DNA from: Desulfatibacillum alkenivorans DSM 16219
GTDB taxonomy: Bacteria > Desulfobacterota > Desulfobacteria > Desulfobacterales > Desulfatibacillaceae
NCBI RefSeq assembly: GCF_900142135.1
Contig: NZ_FQZU01000048.1
Span: 1 to 39,097 of the forward strand
Direction: 5' to 3'
Length of the DNA stretch: 39,097 nucleotides
In this document: one piece after another, positions 27,509 to 36,827 of the stretch
Layout: each line of letters starts with the position of its first letter
How positions within the stretch are numbered: the first letter of the stretch is position 1
Notes under the pieces: generated by a model
Databases searched by the model: none
Seen by the model: only the letters and a program-made list of their open reading frames with translations
What the model was told of the DNA's origin: nothing
Translations under genes and position numbers: made by a program

Positions 27509-28447
27509 TCAAGACTCCTTTGGCCGCGCCGGTCGCAGACGGCCGTGAGCGCCGGAAAATCGCAGCATGGAAGCGCTTTCCGGCAAGGTGGTTACATCGA
27601 TTCCATTGGATGCCAGGGCGTTAAGCATGTCCAGACGCTGGTTGCCCTCCGGACGAACCGGGCCGTAGCATCCCCGGCACGGGACTCGGGCGGAAATGCA
27701 GCGGGGCAGTATCCCATCGCCGCCGCAGCCGGCCCTTGTGACGGGCCCCATGCACAAAAAACCCTGTTCGAGCAGGCAGCGCATCTGATCCAGGGGCTCG
27801 TCAGGCGCTCCGTATTCGGGAGCTTCCAGAAATCGCTTGAGCTTCTTGGCCAGATCTCCCTTGCCCTCCCGTTTCGTGGGACAGGCGTCGCACACGCTTT
27901 TTTCCGGCAGGGCGGGAGCTTCTCCCTTCACCAGGGCGACCAGGGCGGAAAAAATGTGGTCCGGATGGGGAGGGCACCCTGGAACCAGGAGGTCCACCTT
28001 GATGTGCTGGTCCAAGGCGTCGCACGATTCCAGCAGCGCGGGCAACCCCTGGTTTGGTACGAAATCCGCCGGATCCGTGGTTTCCGTGTGGTAGTAACGT
28101 TCGAAAATCTGTTCAGGGGTGTAGGAATTGGCGAGCGAGGGGATGCCCCCGTGGGTGGCGCAGGTTCCCAGTGCGATAATGAACCCGCAACGCTCGCGCA
28201 TGACCTTGGCGACCTCCAGGTGCTCCTCATTTCTAATTCCGCCGCTGATGATGCCTACGTCCGCCTGGGGGATGTCCAGGTGCTTTCCGTCCCCGAGTTG
28301 GCCGAAATACTTGCTGTCCATCAAGGCCGGAATGTGGACGAAATCAGCGACCGCCAAGATATCCAAAAGCCGTTCTCCCATGTCCAGAACCGATATTTCG
28401 CATCCCGAACATGAGTTTAGCCATTCACTGGCGACTTTTACCGGCAT
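27509..28447 (-). CDS. mvhG: Hydrogenase small subunit MvhG
   Basis: This 312-residue protein passes electrons from the Ni-Fe subunit through Fe-S clusters. WLNSCSGCEISVLDMGE (Cys13, Cys16), GTCATHGG and the GCPPHPDHI segment are the proximal-cluster ligands of the small subunits related to the 20-kDa complex I subunit. The C-terminal Cys-rich part (CLLEQGFLCMGPVTRAGCGG and CISARVPCRGCYGP) would hold the other clusters. No Tat signal is present, so the enzyme is cytoplasmic, as expected for the Mvh type. It is 3 bases upstream of mvhA and follows the FrhB-like gene. Confidence 0.93.
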   Translation of the reverse strand: MPVKVASEWLNSCSGCEISVLDMGERLLDILAVADFVHIPALMDSKYFGQLGDGKHLDIPQADVGIISGGIRNEEHLEVAKVMRERCGFIIALGTCATHGGIPSLANSYTPEQIFERYYHTETTDPADFVPNQGLPALLESCDALDQHIKVDLLVPGCPPHPDHIFSALVALVKGEAPALPEKSVCDACPTKREGKGDLAKKLKRFLEAPEYGAPDEPLDQMRCLLEQGFLCMGPVTRAGCGGDGILPRCISARVPCRGCYGPVRPEGNQRLDMLNALASNGIDVTTLPESASMLRFSGAHGRLRPARPKES

Positions 28448-28489
28448 ATTAAATCCTTCCCTTTTATGCGGCGCAGGCCGCGGTTCTCA

Positions 28490-29608
28490 TTACATGGCGA
28501 CCTTGACATTGACGCCGCCCAGTTTTTTTCTTTCCTCAATTGCCTTTTTCCGCTTTTTGACGGACTTCTGATGCACGGTCTCCAGCGCATCGCTGGCGTA
28601 GCCGGGCTTTTCATCCCGGTTAAAGGATGCAATGGCGCCCGCTTCCATGGCGTCAGCCAGGGCGGCGCGCCCGTTCGGCGTGCGGCTTATGACCGTGGTC
28701 CAGCCTTCCTCCGCGCCCACGCCGCCAAAGGAGATGTCTGCAAATTCGGCGGAATAGTCCGGACAGTATCGGCAGGCGTAACGGCGAATGGGGTCCAGCG
28801 CGTCCACGTCCAATTGCCTGACCTCCCCGGAGGTAAGATGGATTTGGAATTTTTCTTTGATGTTGATCCGCTTTACATCGTTCCAGTCAAATTCCCCCAG
28901 GTCGGCTAAAAACTTCTGTTCCTTGTCCGTAAACACAAAGTTTCCGGAACAGAACAACCCCAGGCACAGCCGGATGCTGTCCGAAGGGATCAGCCCCAGG
29001 GTCTGCATGCGCCTTACGGACTGAATCTGGCACGGAGTGCCCACTAGGGCCACCCGCTCAAATCCACGTTTTATGAGGGGGTCAAAGGCCTGGATGCTGG
29101 AATAGGTCTTATAGTGGTCGGAAAGGCTTTTGGGCCCATGGGAGGTGTCAAAGTAAAAACCCGCGGCGTCCAAAATGTCTTCTTTGCTCGACGCCAGGAA
29201 AGGACGCCGAGCAAAGGGGCCCACCTGCCTGGCCACGATGGCCGCGTCAATGCGGCCGCGGTCGAACAGGTGCATGAGCAAGGCGGTGATCACGCCGCCG
29301 TCCGTTCCCTTTTCGCGGATTTGTCCGGAGTCGGCCCGGGCCACGGTCGTTTCTATGACGCGGCCCATGGGTTCGCTCCATGCGGATCTTCGCTTGGTTT
29401 CTTCGTCCAGTTCATCAATTTCCGGGCAAATGGCATGGCACAGCCCGCATTCGATGCATTTTTCAATGTTGCTGTAATACGGCTTGCCGTCGGAATCCAG
29501 GTCCAGCGCCCCGTAGTTCAGGGCGTTGCAAAAAGTCACGCAACCCCCGCAACGGTGGCATAAACCCGGCTTCTGGACTTCCTGGATGAGATCAAAAAAG
29601 GTTTTCAT
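28490..29608 (-). CDS. FrhB-like flavin / Fe-S electron-transfer subunit
   Basis: The 372-residue protein starts with two [4Fe-4S] ferredoxin motifs: CHRCGGCVTFC (Cys17, 20, 23, 27) and CIECGLCHAIC (Cys51, 54, 57, 61). A FrhB/FdhB-type flavin domain follows, with VGTPCQIQSVRRM, LGLFCSGNF and YACRYCPDYSAEFADISFGG. FrhB proteins bind FAD and exchange electrons with F420 or, in bacteria, probably ferredoxin or NAD(P). Here it would be the exit point for one branch of the hydrogenase-HdrA complex (inference). A longer upstream frame is spurious; the ATG at 29608 has a CAGGAG site. It lies between mvhD and mvhG. Confidence 0.88.
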   Translation of the reverse strand: MKTFFDLIQEVQKPGLCHRCGGCVTFCNALNYGALDLDSDGKPYYSNIEKCIECGLCHAICPEIDELDEETKRRSAWSEPMGRVIETTVARADSGQIREKGTDGGVITALLMHLFDRGRIDAAIVARQVGPFARRPFLASSKEDILDAAGFYFDTSHGPKSLSDHYKTYSSIQAFDPLIKRGFERVALVGTPCQIQSVRRMQTLGLIPSDSIRLCLGLFCSGNFVFTDKEQKFLADLGEFDWNDVKRINIKEKFQIHLTSGEVRQLDVDALDPIRRYACRYCPDYSAEFADISFGGVGAEEGWTTVISRTPNGRAALADAMEAGAIASFNRDEKPGYASDALETVHQKSVKKRKKAIEERKKLGGVNVKVAM

Positions 29609-29739
29609 AAAAGCGCTCCTGCATTGGAAGAGTGCATGTTTGGCGATGGTTGTAAAAACAGCGCCGATGCCGGCCGGGCGCGTCCCGGGGCGGCGTTGAT
29701 CCGTTCTTGCGCAACGGGCGTTTGAAGCGCCCGGCAGGG

Positions 29740-30168
29740 TCATCCCGAGGCCTTGTATCGCCTGAGCGGGTTGGGGCCCAGCTCCTTTATCTTGTCCGTA
29801 AACCCGGTCACCACCTCGGCGAACCGGGGCGCTTCCGCGGAGGACACCCATTCCAGGGCGAAGCGTTCAGGCTCTATGTCCATGTCCTCCAGGACGATGC
29901 GAATCGCCTGGGCTCTTGACGCTGCTACGTGATTACCTTCCAGGTAATGGCATTCTCCCAGGTGTCACCCCATCACAAGGACGCCGTCCGCCCCTTGCAG
30001 CAACGCGTCGGAAACCATGTCCGGAGAAACCATGCCCGAGCACATCACCCGGATGGCGCGCATATTCGCCGGATACTGCAGGCGGGACACTCCTGCAAGG
30101 TCCCCGCCGGCGTAGGCGCACCAGTTGCATAAAAAGCCGATAATAAAGGGTTCAAATTCCTGTTTCAT
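29740..30168 (-). CDS. mvhD: MvhD, selenocysteine-containing electron-transfer subunit
   Basis: MvhD is the small [2Fe-2S] protein joining the hydrogenase to HdrA. The frame starts FEPFIIGFLCNWCAYAGGDLAG, the normal MvhD start, and appears to end at TGA 29965-29967, but continues as VLVMG-U-HLGECHYLEGN. The family motif there is GCxxGDCHYxxGN, so UGA (residue 68) replaces the first Cys. The remainder (ASRAQAIRIVLEDMDIEPERF and onward) is the usual C-terminal part. The full product is 142 residues, normal for the family. VhuD of Methanococcus is also a selenoprotein. Start with CAGGAG, 49 bases after hdrA. Confidence 0.92.
29932..29967 (-). promoter_or_regulatory. SECIS-like element in mvhD
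   Basis: After the UGA at 29965-29967 there are 16 bases, then ATTACC - UGGAA - GGTAAT, a perfect 6-bp stem with 5-base loop. Spacing, stem length and the UGGA start of the loop are the same as in mvhA, although the stem bases differ. This indicates structure selection. Confidence 0.82.
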
Positions 30169-30217
30169 GCATTATCTCCTGTTTCAGAGTCATATTTTCC
30201 AGTTTGGGACGGACGCC

Positions 30218-33200
30218 TCAGGCCCGCCCCCCGGACAGGCTTTCCAGGGCGCTGGCCACCTGGGCTTTGATCTGCTCTTTGGTGAACCCATGCACCCGAA
30301 CTCCGTCTTTGGGGCAGGTAGCGGCGCAAACGCCGCACCCCTTGCACAGGGCCGGATCAACCTGGACCATGCGATGCATCCGGCCGTCCTCACCCGTGCT
30401 TTCTTGCAGCCGGATGGCCCGGTAGGGGCACACGTCCACGCACAGGGCGCAGCCGTCGCAATGCTCGGTGACATAGGATTTGATGGCGTCCAGAAGCATT
30501 TCCTTGCGGGAAAGAACAACCGCCGCCCGGGCCGCTGCGGCCTGGGCCTGGGAGATGGCCTCGTCCATGGGCTTGGGATAGTTGCACAACCCGGCTACAA
30601 AAAGGCCGTCCACGCTCATGTCCACCGGACGCAGTTTAGGGTGGGCCTCGTTGAGGAAGCCGTCCGCATTGGCGCCGCATTTGTATAGCTCCACAAGCTC
30701 TTCATTGCCATGGGGTTCTACAGCCGCGGCCAGGACCAGGTAATCGGCCTCAATCTCCAGGGTGAACCGGCTGATGGGGTCCAGGCCGCGAACCATGACG
30801 CCCTCGGGCGTGGTTCGCACCTGGGGCTTGTCGTCCGGGCTGTACCGGACGAAAAGCACCCCCAGCTCCCTGGCCTTTCGGTACAACTCCTCCCTCAATC
30901 CGTAAGTGCGGATGTCCCGATAGAAAACCACCACCTGCATGGCCCTGTTCAGGGTCTTGAGCTTGACGGCTGCTTTCATCGTGTGGGTGCAGCAGATGCG
31001 GCTGCAGTAAGGACGCCGGGAATCCCGCGATCCCACGCACTGGATAAAGGCGACCGTATCCGCTTTTTGCACGGTGGAAACCTCCGCCTGCATCAGCTTG
31101 TCAAAGGAAAGGTGGGTGTGAATGCGGGGATCCGAACCAAAACCGTATTCATCCGGGATAGACTCTTTGGCGCCCGTGGCGATGACGGCGGCGCCGTAGG
31201 TGACGGCCCGGGTTTCGCCGTGGGTTTCAAACTTGGAGACGAAATTGCCCACCGATCCCACCGCTGTTTTCAGGCGGGCGTTGGTGTGCACCGCAATGTC
31301 CGGATGCCCCTCCACCTTTTTGATCATGTCTTTCAGCATGGGGGGGACGGAATCGCCGAAGTCCGTGGCCGACACGTGGCTGGCGTTTCCGCCCAGCCGG
31401 TCCTCGCGCTCCAGAAGAACCACGGGAAAACCCTGCTCAGCCAGGGACAACGCGGAGGTCATGCCGGCCACGCCGCCGCCGATCACCAGGGCCTTCTGGT
31501 TCACATCCACTTTCAGGCGAGTGAGCGCCTTGTTGCGCACCGCCTTGACCACAGCCATGCGCACCTGGTCCTTGGCTTTTTCCGTGGCCTTTTCCGGCTC
31601 CTTCTGGTGCACCCAGGAGTTTTGGTTCCGGATATTGGCCATTTCCACCAGGTAGGCATTGAGCCCGGCCTCCTTCAGGGTCTCCTGGAAAAGGGGCTCA
31701 TGGGTGCGGGGGGTGCAGGCGGCCACCACGATGCGGTTGAGGTTCATCTCCTCAGCTTTCTGCCGGATGAGCACCTGGGTGTCGGCGGAGCAGGTGAACA
31801 GGTTGTTCTCCACAAACGCCACGTGGTCCAGGCCTTTTGCGTATTCCACCACGGCGTTCACGTCGATGACGCCGGCGATGTTGATGCCGCAGGAGCATAC
31901 AAAAACGCCCACGCGAGGCTCTTCCTGGGTCACGTCCCTCTCGTCGGGGTAGGTTTTTTCCACAGCCAGGGCGCCCTTGGCCTCCGACAACAGGCGGGCC
32001 GCCTCGTTGGCCGCCGCCGAAGCCTCCGTGACGGCATGGGGGATGGCCTTGGGAGCGTGCAGGGCGCCGGCCACGAAAACCCCGTCATTCACCCGAACCG
32101 GGTTGGAGGCGGCGGTTTGGGCGAACCCGTAGGAATCCAGGCTGAAATCGAAAATGCCGGCAAGCGCTTTGTTATCCTGGGTAGCCTCCATGCCCACGGA
32201 AAGCACGGCCAGATCAAAGTCCTCTTCCATCTGCCGGCCGTCTTCGGTGGTGTAACGCATGCGCACGCCCGATCCGCCGCGCAGGGGGTCGATGGTGTGG
32301 GGCCTGGCCCTGATAAAGCGGACGCCCTTGGCCTTGGCGTCCTCGTAATAGCGCTCGAACTCCTTGCCGTGGCTCCGGAGGTCCATGAAGAAAATGGTTT
32401 GGGAAAGCTCGTCCCCATGGGTGTGCTCGGCGGTCACCAGGGCCTGTTTGACCGCATACATGCAGCACACGCTGGAGCAATACCCGTTGCTGCACCGGTT
32501 GGTGTTTCTCGAACCCACGCATTGGAGCCAGGCGATCCGTTTCGGCTCCCGATTGTCCGAAGGCCGCATGAGATGCCCCATGCAAGGGCCGCTGGCGGAC
32601 AGCAGGCGTTCGTACTCCAGGCTGGTGACCACGTCTGCAATGGAGTCATAGCCGTAATAGTCCTCTCCCGAGGGGTCGTAAGGCTGATACCCCGGCGCCA
32701 GCACAACGGCGCCCACCTTTAATTCCACGATTTCAGCCTTGTCTTCGAAATTGATGGCGCCGGTGGGACAGAATTTTTCGCAGGCCCGGCATTTTCCCCG
32801 CGTGAGGTAGATGCAGGCGTTTGGGTCTATGGCGTATTTCAGGGGGACGGATTGGCCGTATTTGATGTATATGGCCTTGCGGTTGTTCACGCCTTCATTG
32901 AATTCGTCCGCCACGGGGCGCGGGCATTTTTCTGCGCACAGGCCGCAGGCGATGCATTTGTCCATATCCACATAGCGCGGGCTGCGCCGCACCTTGACCG
33001 TGTAATTTCCAGCATTTCCGGCGACGGATACGACCTGGGACAAGGTCATGAGATCTACGTTTAAGTGCCGACCGCACTCAACCAATTTAGGCGAGATAAT
33101 TCACATGGCGCAGTCGTTGGTGGGAAAGGTTTTGTCCAGCTGGGCCATCCGGCCTCCGATGCCCGCGGATTTTTCCACCAGATGAACCCGATACCCCGAT

Positions 33201-33541
33201 TCGGCCAGGTCCAGCGTAGCCTGGATGCCGGCGATGCCGCCCCCGACCACAAGGACCGAACCTGTGGGAGTTGTCTTTTCCATACCCCTATCCTTCCCCT
33301 GCCCGGAAGGAGCAGGCAAATTCCTGTTCATGGTCAATACAGCCTGGTTCAAGAAGGCTTCAACCGCCTCTTCCGGAAGGTTCTTCCCGGATAAAAAGGC
33401 GCGTATGGCCTCCTCTTCAATGAAATATTTCTTGCCCACCCCTGGTTGAGCCGGCAAAGCCCGGCTCCTGATCCAGTTGGTCACCGTGTTCCGGTGCACT
33501 CCCAGGATTCCGGCAAGGTCTCCTACACGAAACGTGATCAT
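30218..33541 (-). CDS. hdrA: HdrA, selenocysteine-containing, with N-terminal HTH and two flavin domains
   Basis: HdrA is the flavin-bearing core of heterodisulfide-reductase complexes and the site of electron bifurcation. The frame is split by TGA 33101-33103, but reads on as [24 protein letters not shown], the conserved HdrA Cys position (Sec147), giving 1107 residues. Order: helix-turn-helix of excisionase type (1-50), linker, FAD Rossmann [12 protein letters not shown] (about 97-108), [4Fe-4S] motifs [11 protein letters not shown] and CRACEKFC, a VFVCSCGIN segment, a second FAD domain ([16 protein letters not shown]), and a C-terminal ferredoxin pair ([22 protein letters not shown]). An internal ATG at 33283 with AAGGA could make a normal-length HdrA without the HTH. 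Confidence 0.92.
33061..33103 (-). promoter_or_regulatory. SECIS-like element in hdrA
   Basis: After the UGA at 33101-33103, bases +20 to +40 form TTGAGTGC - GGUCG - GCACTTAA, an 8-bp stem with one G-U pair. The GGUC loop is like the apical loop of the E. coli fdhF SECIS. It is a few bases farther from the UGA than in mvhA and mvhD. Confidence 0.75.
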
Positions 33542-34062
33542 TCCTCTTCCATCTCCTTTGATTGGGTTTTGGGATCGTGAATTAACTTGAGCAAAAAACG
33601 TGCCATGCGGCCCACCGCCGCCTCCACGGCCGGACTCATGCCCGGCGCCATGGAATCCGGCGCGCCGCAGGTCTGCGCTACGAACACCCGAACCTCCTTT
33701 CCGGTCTTGCCGGCGAATTCAGCCAAAAGATTCATGGTGGGAAACTGGTGCATGGAAAAATCGCTGAGTTTTGCGTGGGCCAGGCCTTCCACGCCGATCT
33801 CCCGGATGCGGCCCGGTTCGCATCCGGGTTCGTGATGGGCGTCCACCACAATCACCCGGTCGGGAGCCTCCGGGGAGACGCAGATGTCAAAAAGGATTTC
33901 CCGGACCGAGGTTCCGGCGTCCAGCACCACGCATCCTTCCGGAAGCGAGGAGGCGTTTTCCAGGGCTTCTATGACGGCCGGTCCGAACCCGTCATCTCCG
34001 AACAGGGGGTTGCCGCAACCCAGGACCAGGGTTTTTGCGGAGAGAATGTCTGCGTATGGCAT
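33538..34062 (-). CDS. Hydrogenase maturation protease
   Basis: The 174-residue protein is a HybD/HycI-type endopeptidase that removes the C-terminal peptide of the hydrogenase large subunit after Ni insertion. It has [23 protein letters not shown], with the Asp pair at the Ni-binding position, then [15 protein letters not shown] (Asp) and [12 protein letters not shown] (His). These match the three metal ligands of the family. Its target should be MvhA, which ends in a cleavable tail. Start ATG at 34062; an upstream TTG at 34089 is possible but both have weak ribosome sites. It is the first gene of the operon, and its stop overlaps the hdrA start by 4 bases. Confidence 0.9.
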   Translation of the reverse strand: MPYADILSAKTLVLGCGNPLFGDDGFGPAVIEALENASSLPEGCVVLDAGTSVREILFDICVSPEAPDRVIVVDAHHEPGCEPGRIREIGVEGLAHAKLSDFSMHQFPTMNLLAEFAGKTGKEVRVFVAQTCGAPDSMAPGMSPAVEAAVGRMARFLLKLIHDPKTQSKEMEEE

Positions 34063-34125
34063 GGTTTGAATTTCCCGGCTTTGTGCCAATTGTGCGAAGT
34101 TCTTTTGAGGCCGTGTAATTTGAAA

Positions 34126-34141
34126 AGCATATATTGTGCCA
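34126..34141 (-). promoter_or_regulatory. Sigma-54 promoter of the hydrogenase operon
   Basis: Read on the minus strand the site is TGGCAC-AATATA-TGCT. The GG (-24) and GC (-12) are separated by exactly 10 bases, and 15 of 16 positions agree with the consensus TGGCAC(R)N4TTGCW. It lies 64 bases before the ATG of the protease gene, so transcription would start about 50 bases upstream of it. Sigma-54 needs an enhancer-binding activator; no such gene is in the window. Confidence 0.75.
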
Positions 34142-34581
34142 TGTTTGCATAATTTCCCCCGCGCCTGCTCCCGCGCAGCCGGGCGGCGGCTCGGACTTTT
34201 CCCCCGGCAAACAAAATATGGGCGCTTTCACCCCAAAAATACTAAAGGTATTTTTTGTAACTATTTAAAAAATAAATTGAAAATTGATTTGTGATAGAAA
34301 ATATCCTTGTGGGGCGTTTCGCCCCGCGCCCGATTCCCCCAAAAACCCTAACAAACCCACAGGGCGCATCCTTTGGAAATAGACCGCTCAGGATGAACTA
34401 AAAACAGGGCGGCCCCTTGTCCGGTCTCCGTCAAGGAGCAGATAATCGAAAGGAAAGCAGGGCAAGCCCTGTCGCTGCATGGCTTGTTCTACCGCAAAAG
34501 TTGAATGCAATTCATAGGGGCGGGGTTTTCCTGCCCAAAACGCGCATTGCGCGTTTTAGGAAGCTGTGTGCGCCGGAGTTT
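34142..34581. other. Intergenic region upstream of the hydrogenase operon
   Basis: No gene is seen. A very A/T-rich tract lies at about 34230-34310, upstream of the sigma-54 site, where an activator or bending protein would bind, although no clear IHF consensus was found. Hairpins: GGGGCG-TTT-CGCCCC at 34311-34325 and the palindrome CAGGGC-AA-GCCCTG at 34458-34471. The right end holds the helicase terminator at 34537-34557. The same palindrome type recurs at 37425-37438. Confidence 0.45.
34537..34557 (-). terminator. Hairpin after the helicase gene, possible terminator
   Basis: AAAACGCGC - ATT - GCGCGTTTT is a perfect 9-bp stem with flanking A/T on both sides, 25 bases after the helicase stop. 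The T run is inside the stem, so it could work in both directions but weakly. A shorter relative of the same sequence, GACGCGC-ATT-GCGCGTC, occurs at 37333-37349. Confidence 0.5.
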
Positions 34582-36684
34582 TTATTCCTCCACAACCGGC
34601 GGGCGCTTGATGGCTTCAATGGCCTGGGCGGCGGCCTCTGCCGTCTGGGGGAATACCTCGCGCAGGTTTTTGACCTGGCGCAGGTTTTCCGCGGTGCGCA
34701 AGACCAGCATGGCCAAATCCCCGTCGCTCATGCCGGCCACGCTTTTGGTGAACTCCCAAGTATTGCCCGTGGCCCAGGCGTGAATCGCGGCGGCGGGCCA
34801 TAGCTGCACGGGCCGGGTTTCGAAGCCCGCCTCGATCAATCCTGCAAACAAGGGGCTTACCGTCCTGACAAGCTGGGTGAACTTGTTCAGCAGCTTCTTG
34901 GGCAGGGCGCGGTCGTCCAGGTAGACGTCCAGGTCCTTGTCCTGTACGAACACGGCGATCATGGCGGCCAGCAGGGCGGGCTCCATGCCTTCGAACAATC
35001 CCGAACGGAAGCAATGGGCGATGACCAGGGGCTGATCCACCCGCAGGCCCGAGGCCCACAGGCCGTCCCGGGTGAGTTCATGCTCCTCGCTCACGTAGCC
35101 TTCCTTAATCAGAAAGTACATGTGGGCCATGAAATCCTCCCACAATTCCTCGCCCACCTCCACGGCCATGGCGGGATCGCCGAACCGGTCCGCGGCCTGA
35201 AAGCTGGCGAAGGAGCGATGCAAGAGCCTGCGCACGTCCTCGGGCGTGTGGGATAAAAGCAGGTTCAGGACCATGGAAAAATCCATGCGGATGCGGCTGT
35301 CCACCGGGTCCGTGGGCGCGTTGTTCACCCTGGCCACGTGATCCAGATCCATGAACTTTCCGGGCGCCGCAATGGAAAACCCGATGGCGTCCATGCCCCG
35401 GCGTCCGGCGCGCCCGGTCATCTGGTGGTATTGGGTGGGCGTGAGGGGATCGAACTCCTTGCCGTTGAATCGGTCCGAATTGAAAAACACCACGGACCGG
35501 GCCGGAAAGTTCACCCCGGCGGCCACGGTGCTGGTGGCGAACACGGCGTCCAAAAGCCCCTCGGTCATGAGGGACTCTATGAGCAGCTTCCAGGCCGGAA
35601 GCTGGCCGCTGTGATGAGACCCCACGGCTGCCTGCTCGATAAACCGGCGCTGCCTGTGGCCGGCCAGGTACGGGTGCTCGTGCACCAGTTCCAGCATGCG
35701 GCTGCGCACTTCCCGCCGCCGGGCCGGGTTGTCTTTCAACACCTTTTCGCACAAGGTCAGGGCGATGTCGCAATCCTTGCGGGATTTTAAAAAGAAGATG
35801 GCGGGCAATAAATCGTACTTGCCCAGCACCTTCAGAATCTGCCCCATGGGCGGAAGCCCTTTTTCCATGGGCATTTTTGGGGGCCGCCTGCCGCTCATGG
35901 AATCCCTGACCTTTTTATCCATGGATCTGCTTTTTGGGGAAGCCAGAAAGGGCATGAGCCTGCCCGAGGGATGCAAAAACAGGGAGAACAACGGCACAGG
36001 GCGTTTGGTTTCGGCCACAACCTTGCACTCCCGATCCCGGATGCTGGTGAGCCAGGCGGCGATCTGGTCCGCATTGCCGATGGTGGCGGATAAAAGCAGC
36101 AAGGGCACGCGCACGGGCAGGTAGATGATGGTCTCCTCCCACACCACCCCCCGCTGCTCGTCGCCCAGATAGTGGGCCTCGTCCAAAACCACAAAGTCCG
36201 AAGACAGGTCATGGCCCATGTGCATGCAGTCGTAAAGCTGGTTGCGGAGGATTTCCGTGGTGCCCACAATAATGGGGGCGTCCGTGTTTTCCTTGCGGTC
36301 TCCCGTGAGGATGCCCACGTTTTCCGGCCCGAATATCCCGCTGAATTCGATGAATTTGGAGTTGGAAAGGGCCTTGAGGGGAGATGCGTACCAGGAGCGC
36401 CCGCCCTGCTTGAGGACGTGGGATATGGCTTCCACGGCGATCCAGGTCTTGCCCGAGCCCGTGGGGGCGGTCACCAGGCAGTCGAATTCCTTGACGGTTT
36501 CCACGGCCTCCACCTGAAAGGGGTCGGGCTTGAACTCGCCTTTTTTCGGCACGCCGATTTTGGAGAAAACCTTTTTCAGCCTTCCGTCCGCTTCGGGTTT
36601 CAGCGTCTGCTTGACCGGCCCTCGGCCCCGGCCTTTGTACGGTCTGCCGCGCCTTGGATAAACTTGCTTTTTTTTATACGCCAT
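34582..36684 (-). CDS. Ski2-like DEAD/DEAH-box helicase
   Basis: The 700-residue protein has a basic N-terminus (KKKQVYPRRGRPYKGRGRGPVK) that probably binds nucleic acid. The superfamily 2 helicase core follows: Walker A APTGSGKT (73-80), DEAH (168-171), SATIGN (199-204), DAVFATSTVAAGVNFPA and the motif VI box QMTGRAGRRGMD. A helical C-terminal region follows. This matches the Ski2/Mtr4-like group that unwinds structured RNA, or DNA in the Hel308 branch. It is monocistronic, with an AAGGAAAT ribosome site, divergent from the IscU-like gene. RNA processing is the more likely role (inference). Confidence 0.88.
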   Translation of the reverse strand: MAYKKKQVYPRRGRPYKGRGRGPVKQTLKPEADGRLKKVFSKIGVPKKGEFKPDPFQVEAVETVKEFDCLVTAPTGSGKTWIAVEAISHVLKQGGRSWYASPLKALSNSKFIEFSGIFGPENVGILTGDRKENTDAPIIVGTTEILRNQLYDCMHMGHDLSSDFVVLDEAHYLGDEQRGVVWEETIIYLPVRVPLLLLSATIGNADQIAAWLTSIRDRECKVVAETKRPVPLFSLFLHPSGRLMPFLASPKSRSMDKKVRDSMSGRRPPKMPMEKGLPPMGQILKVLGKYDLLPAIFFLKSRKDCDIALTLCEKVLKDNPARRREVRSRMLELVHEHPYLAGHRQRRFIEQAAVGSHHSGQLPAWKLLIESLMTEGLLDAVFATSTVAAGVNFPARSVVFFNSDRFNGKEFDPLTPTQYHQMTGRAGRRGMDAIGFSIAAPGKFMDLDHVARVNNAPTDPVDSRIRMDFSMVLNLLLSHTPEDVRRLLHRSFASFQAADRFGDPAMAVEVGEELWEDFMAHMYFLIKEGYVSEEHELTRDGLWASGLRVDQPLVIAHCFRSGLFEGMEPALLAAMIAVFVQDKDLDVYLDDRALPKKLLNKFTQLVRTVSPLFAGLIEAGFETRPVQLWPAAAIHAWATGNTWEFTKSVAGMSDGDLAMLVLRTAENLRQVKNLREVFPQTAEAAAQAIEAIKRPPVVEE

Positions 36685-36827
36685 ATTTCCTTGTTCGGGC
36701 TGCTGCGCCCCATTGAAGTCCTTGATGATCTTGCGGTTTAGTGCAAAATATAGTAAGGGTCAACCGCTTGTTGGATGATTGACTTCATCTAACGGCGACT
36801 GAATGAATCGGCAGGAGATATACCATT

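Noticed and set aside
28490-29851. Longer FrhB-like gene starting at 29851
   Set aside because: The extra 81 residues overlap the true end of mvhD and match nothing. The ATG at 29608 has a ribosome site and the family start.
30710-32722. 670-residue open frame on the plus strand
   Set aside because: Antisense to hdrA, with a His/Gly/Val-rich sequence typical of shadow frames.
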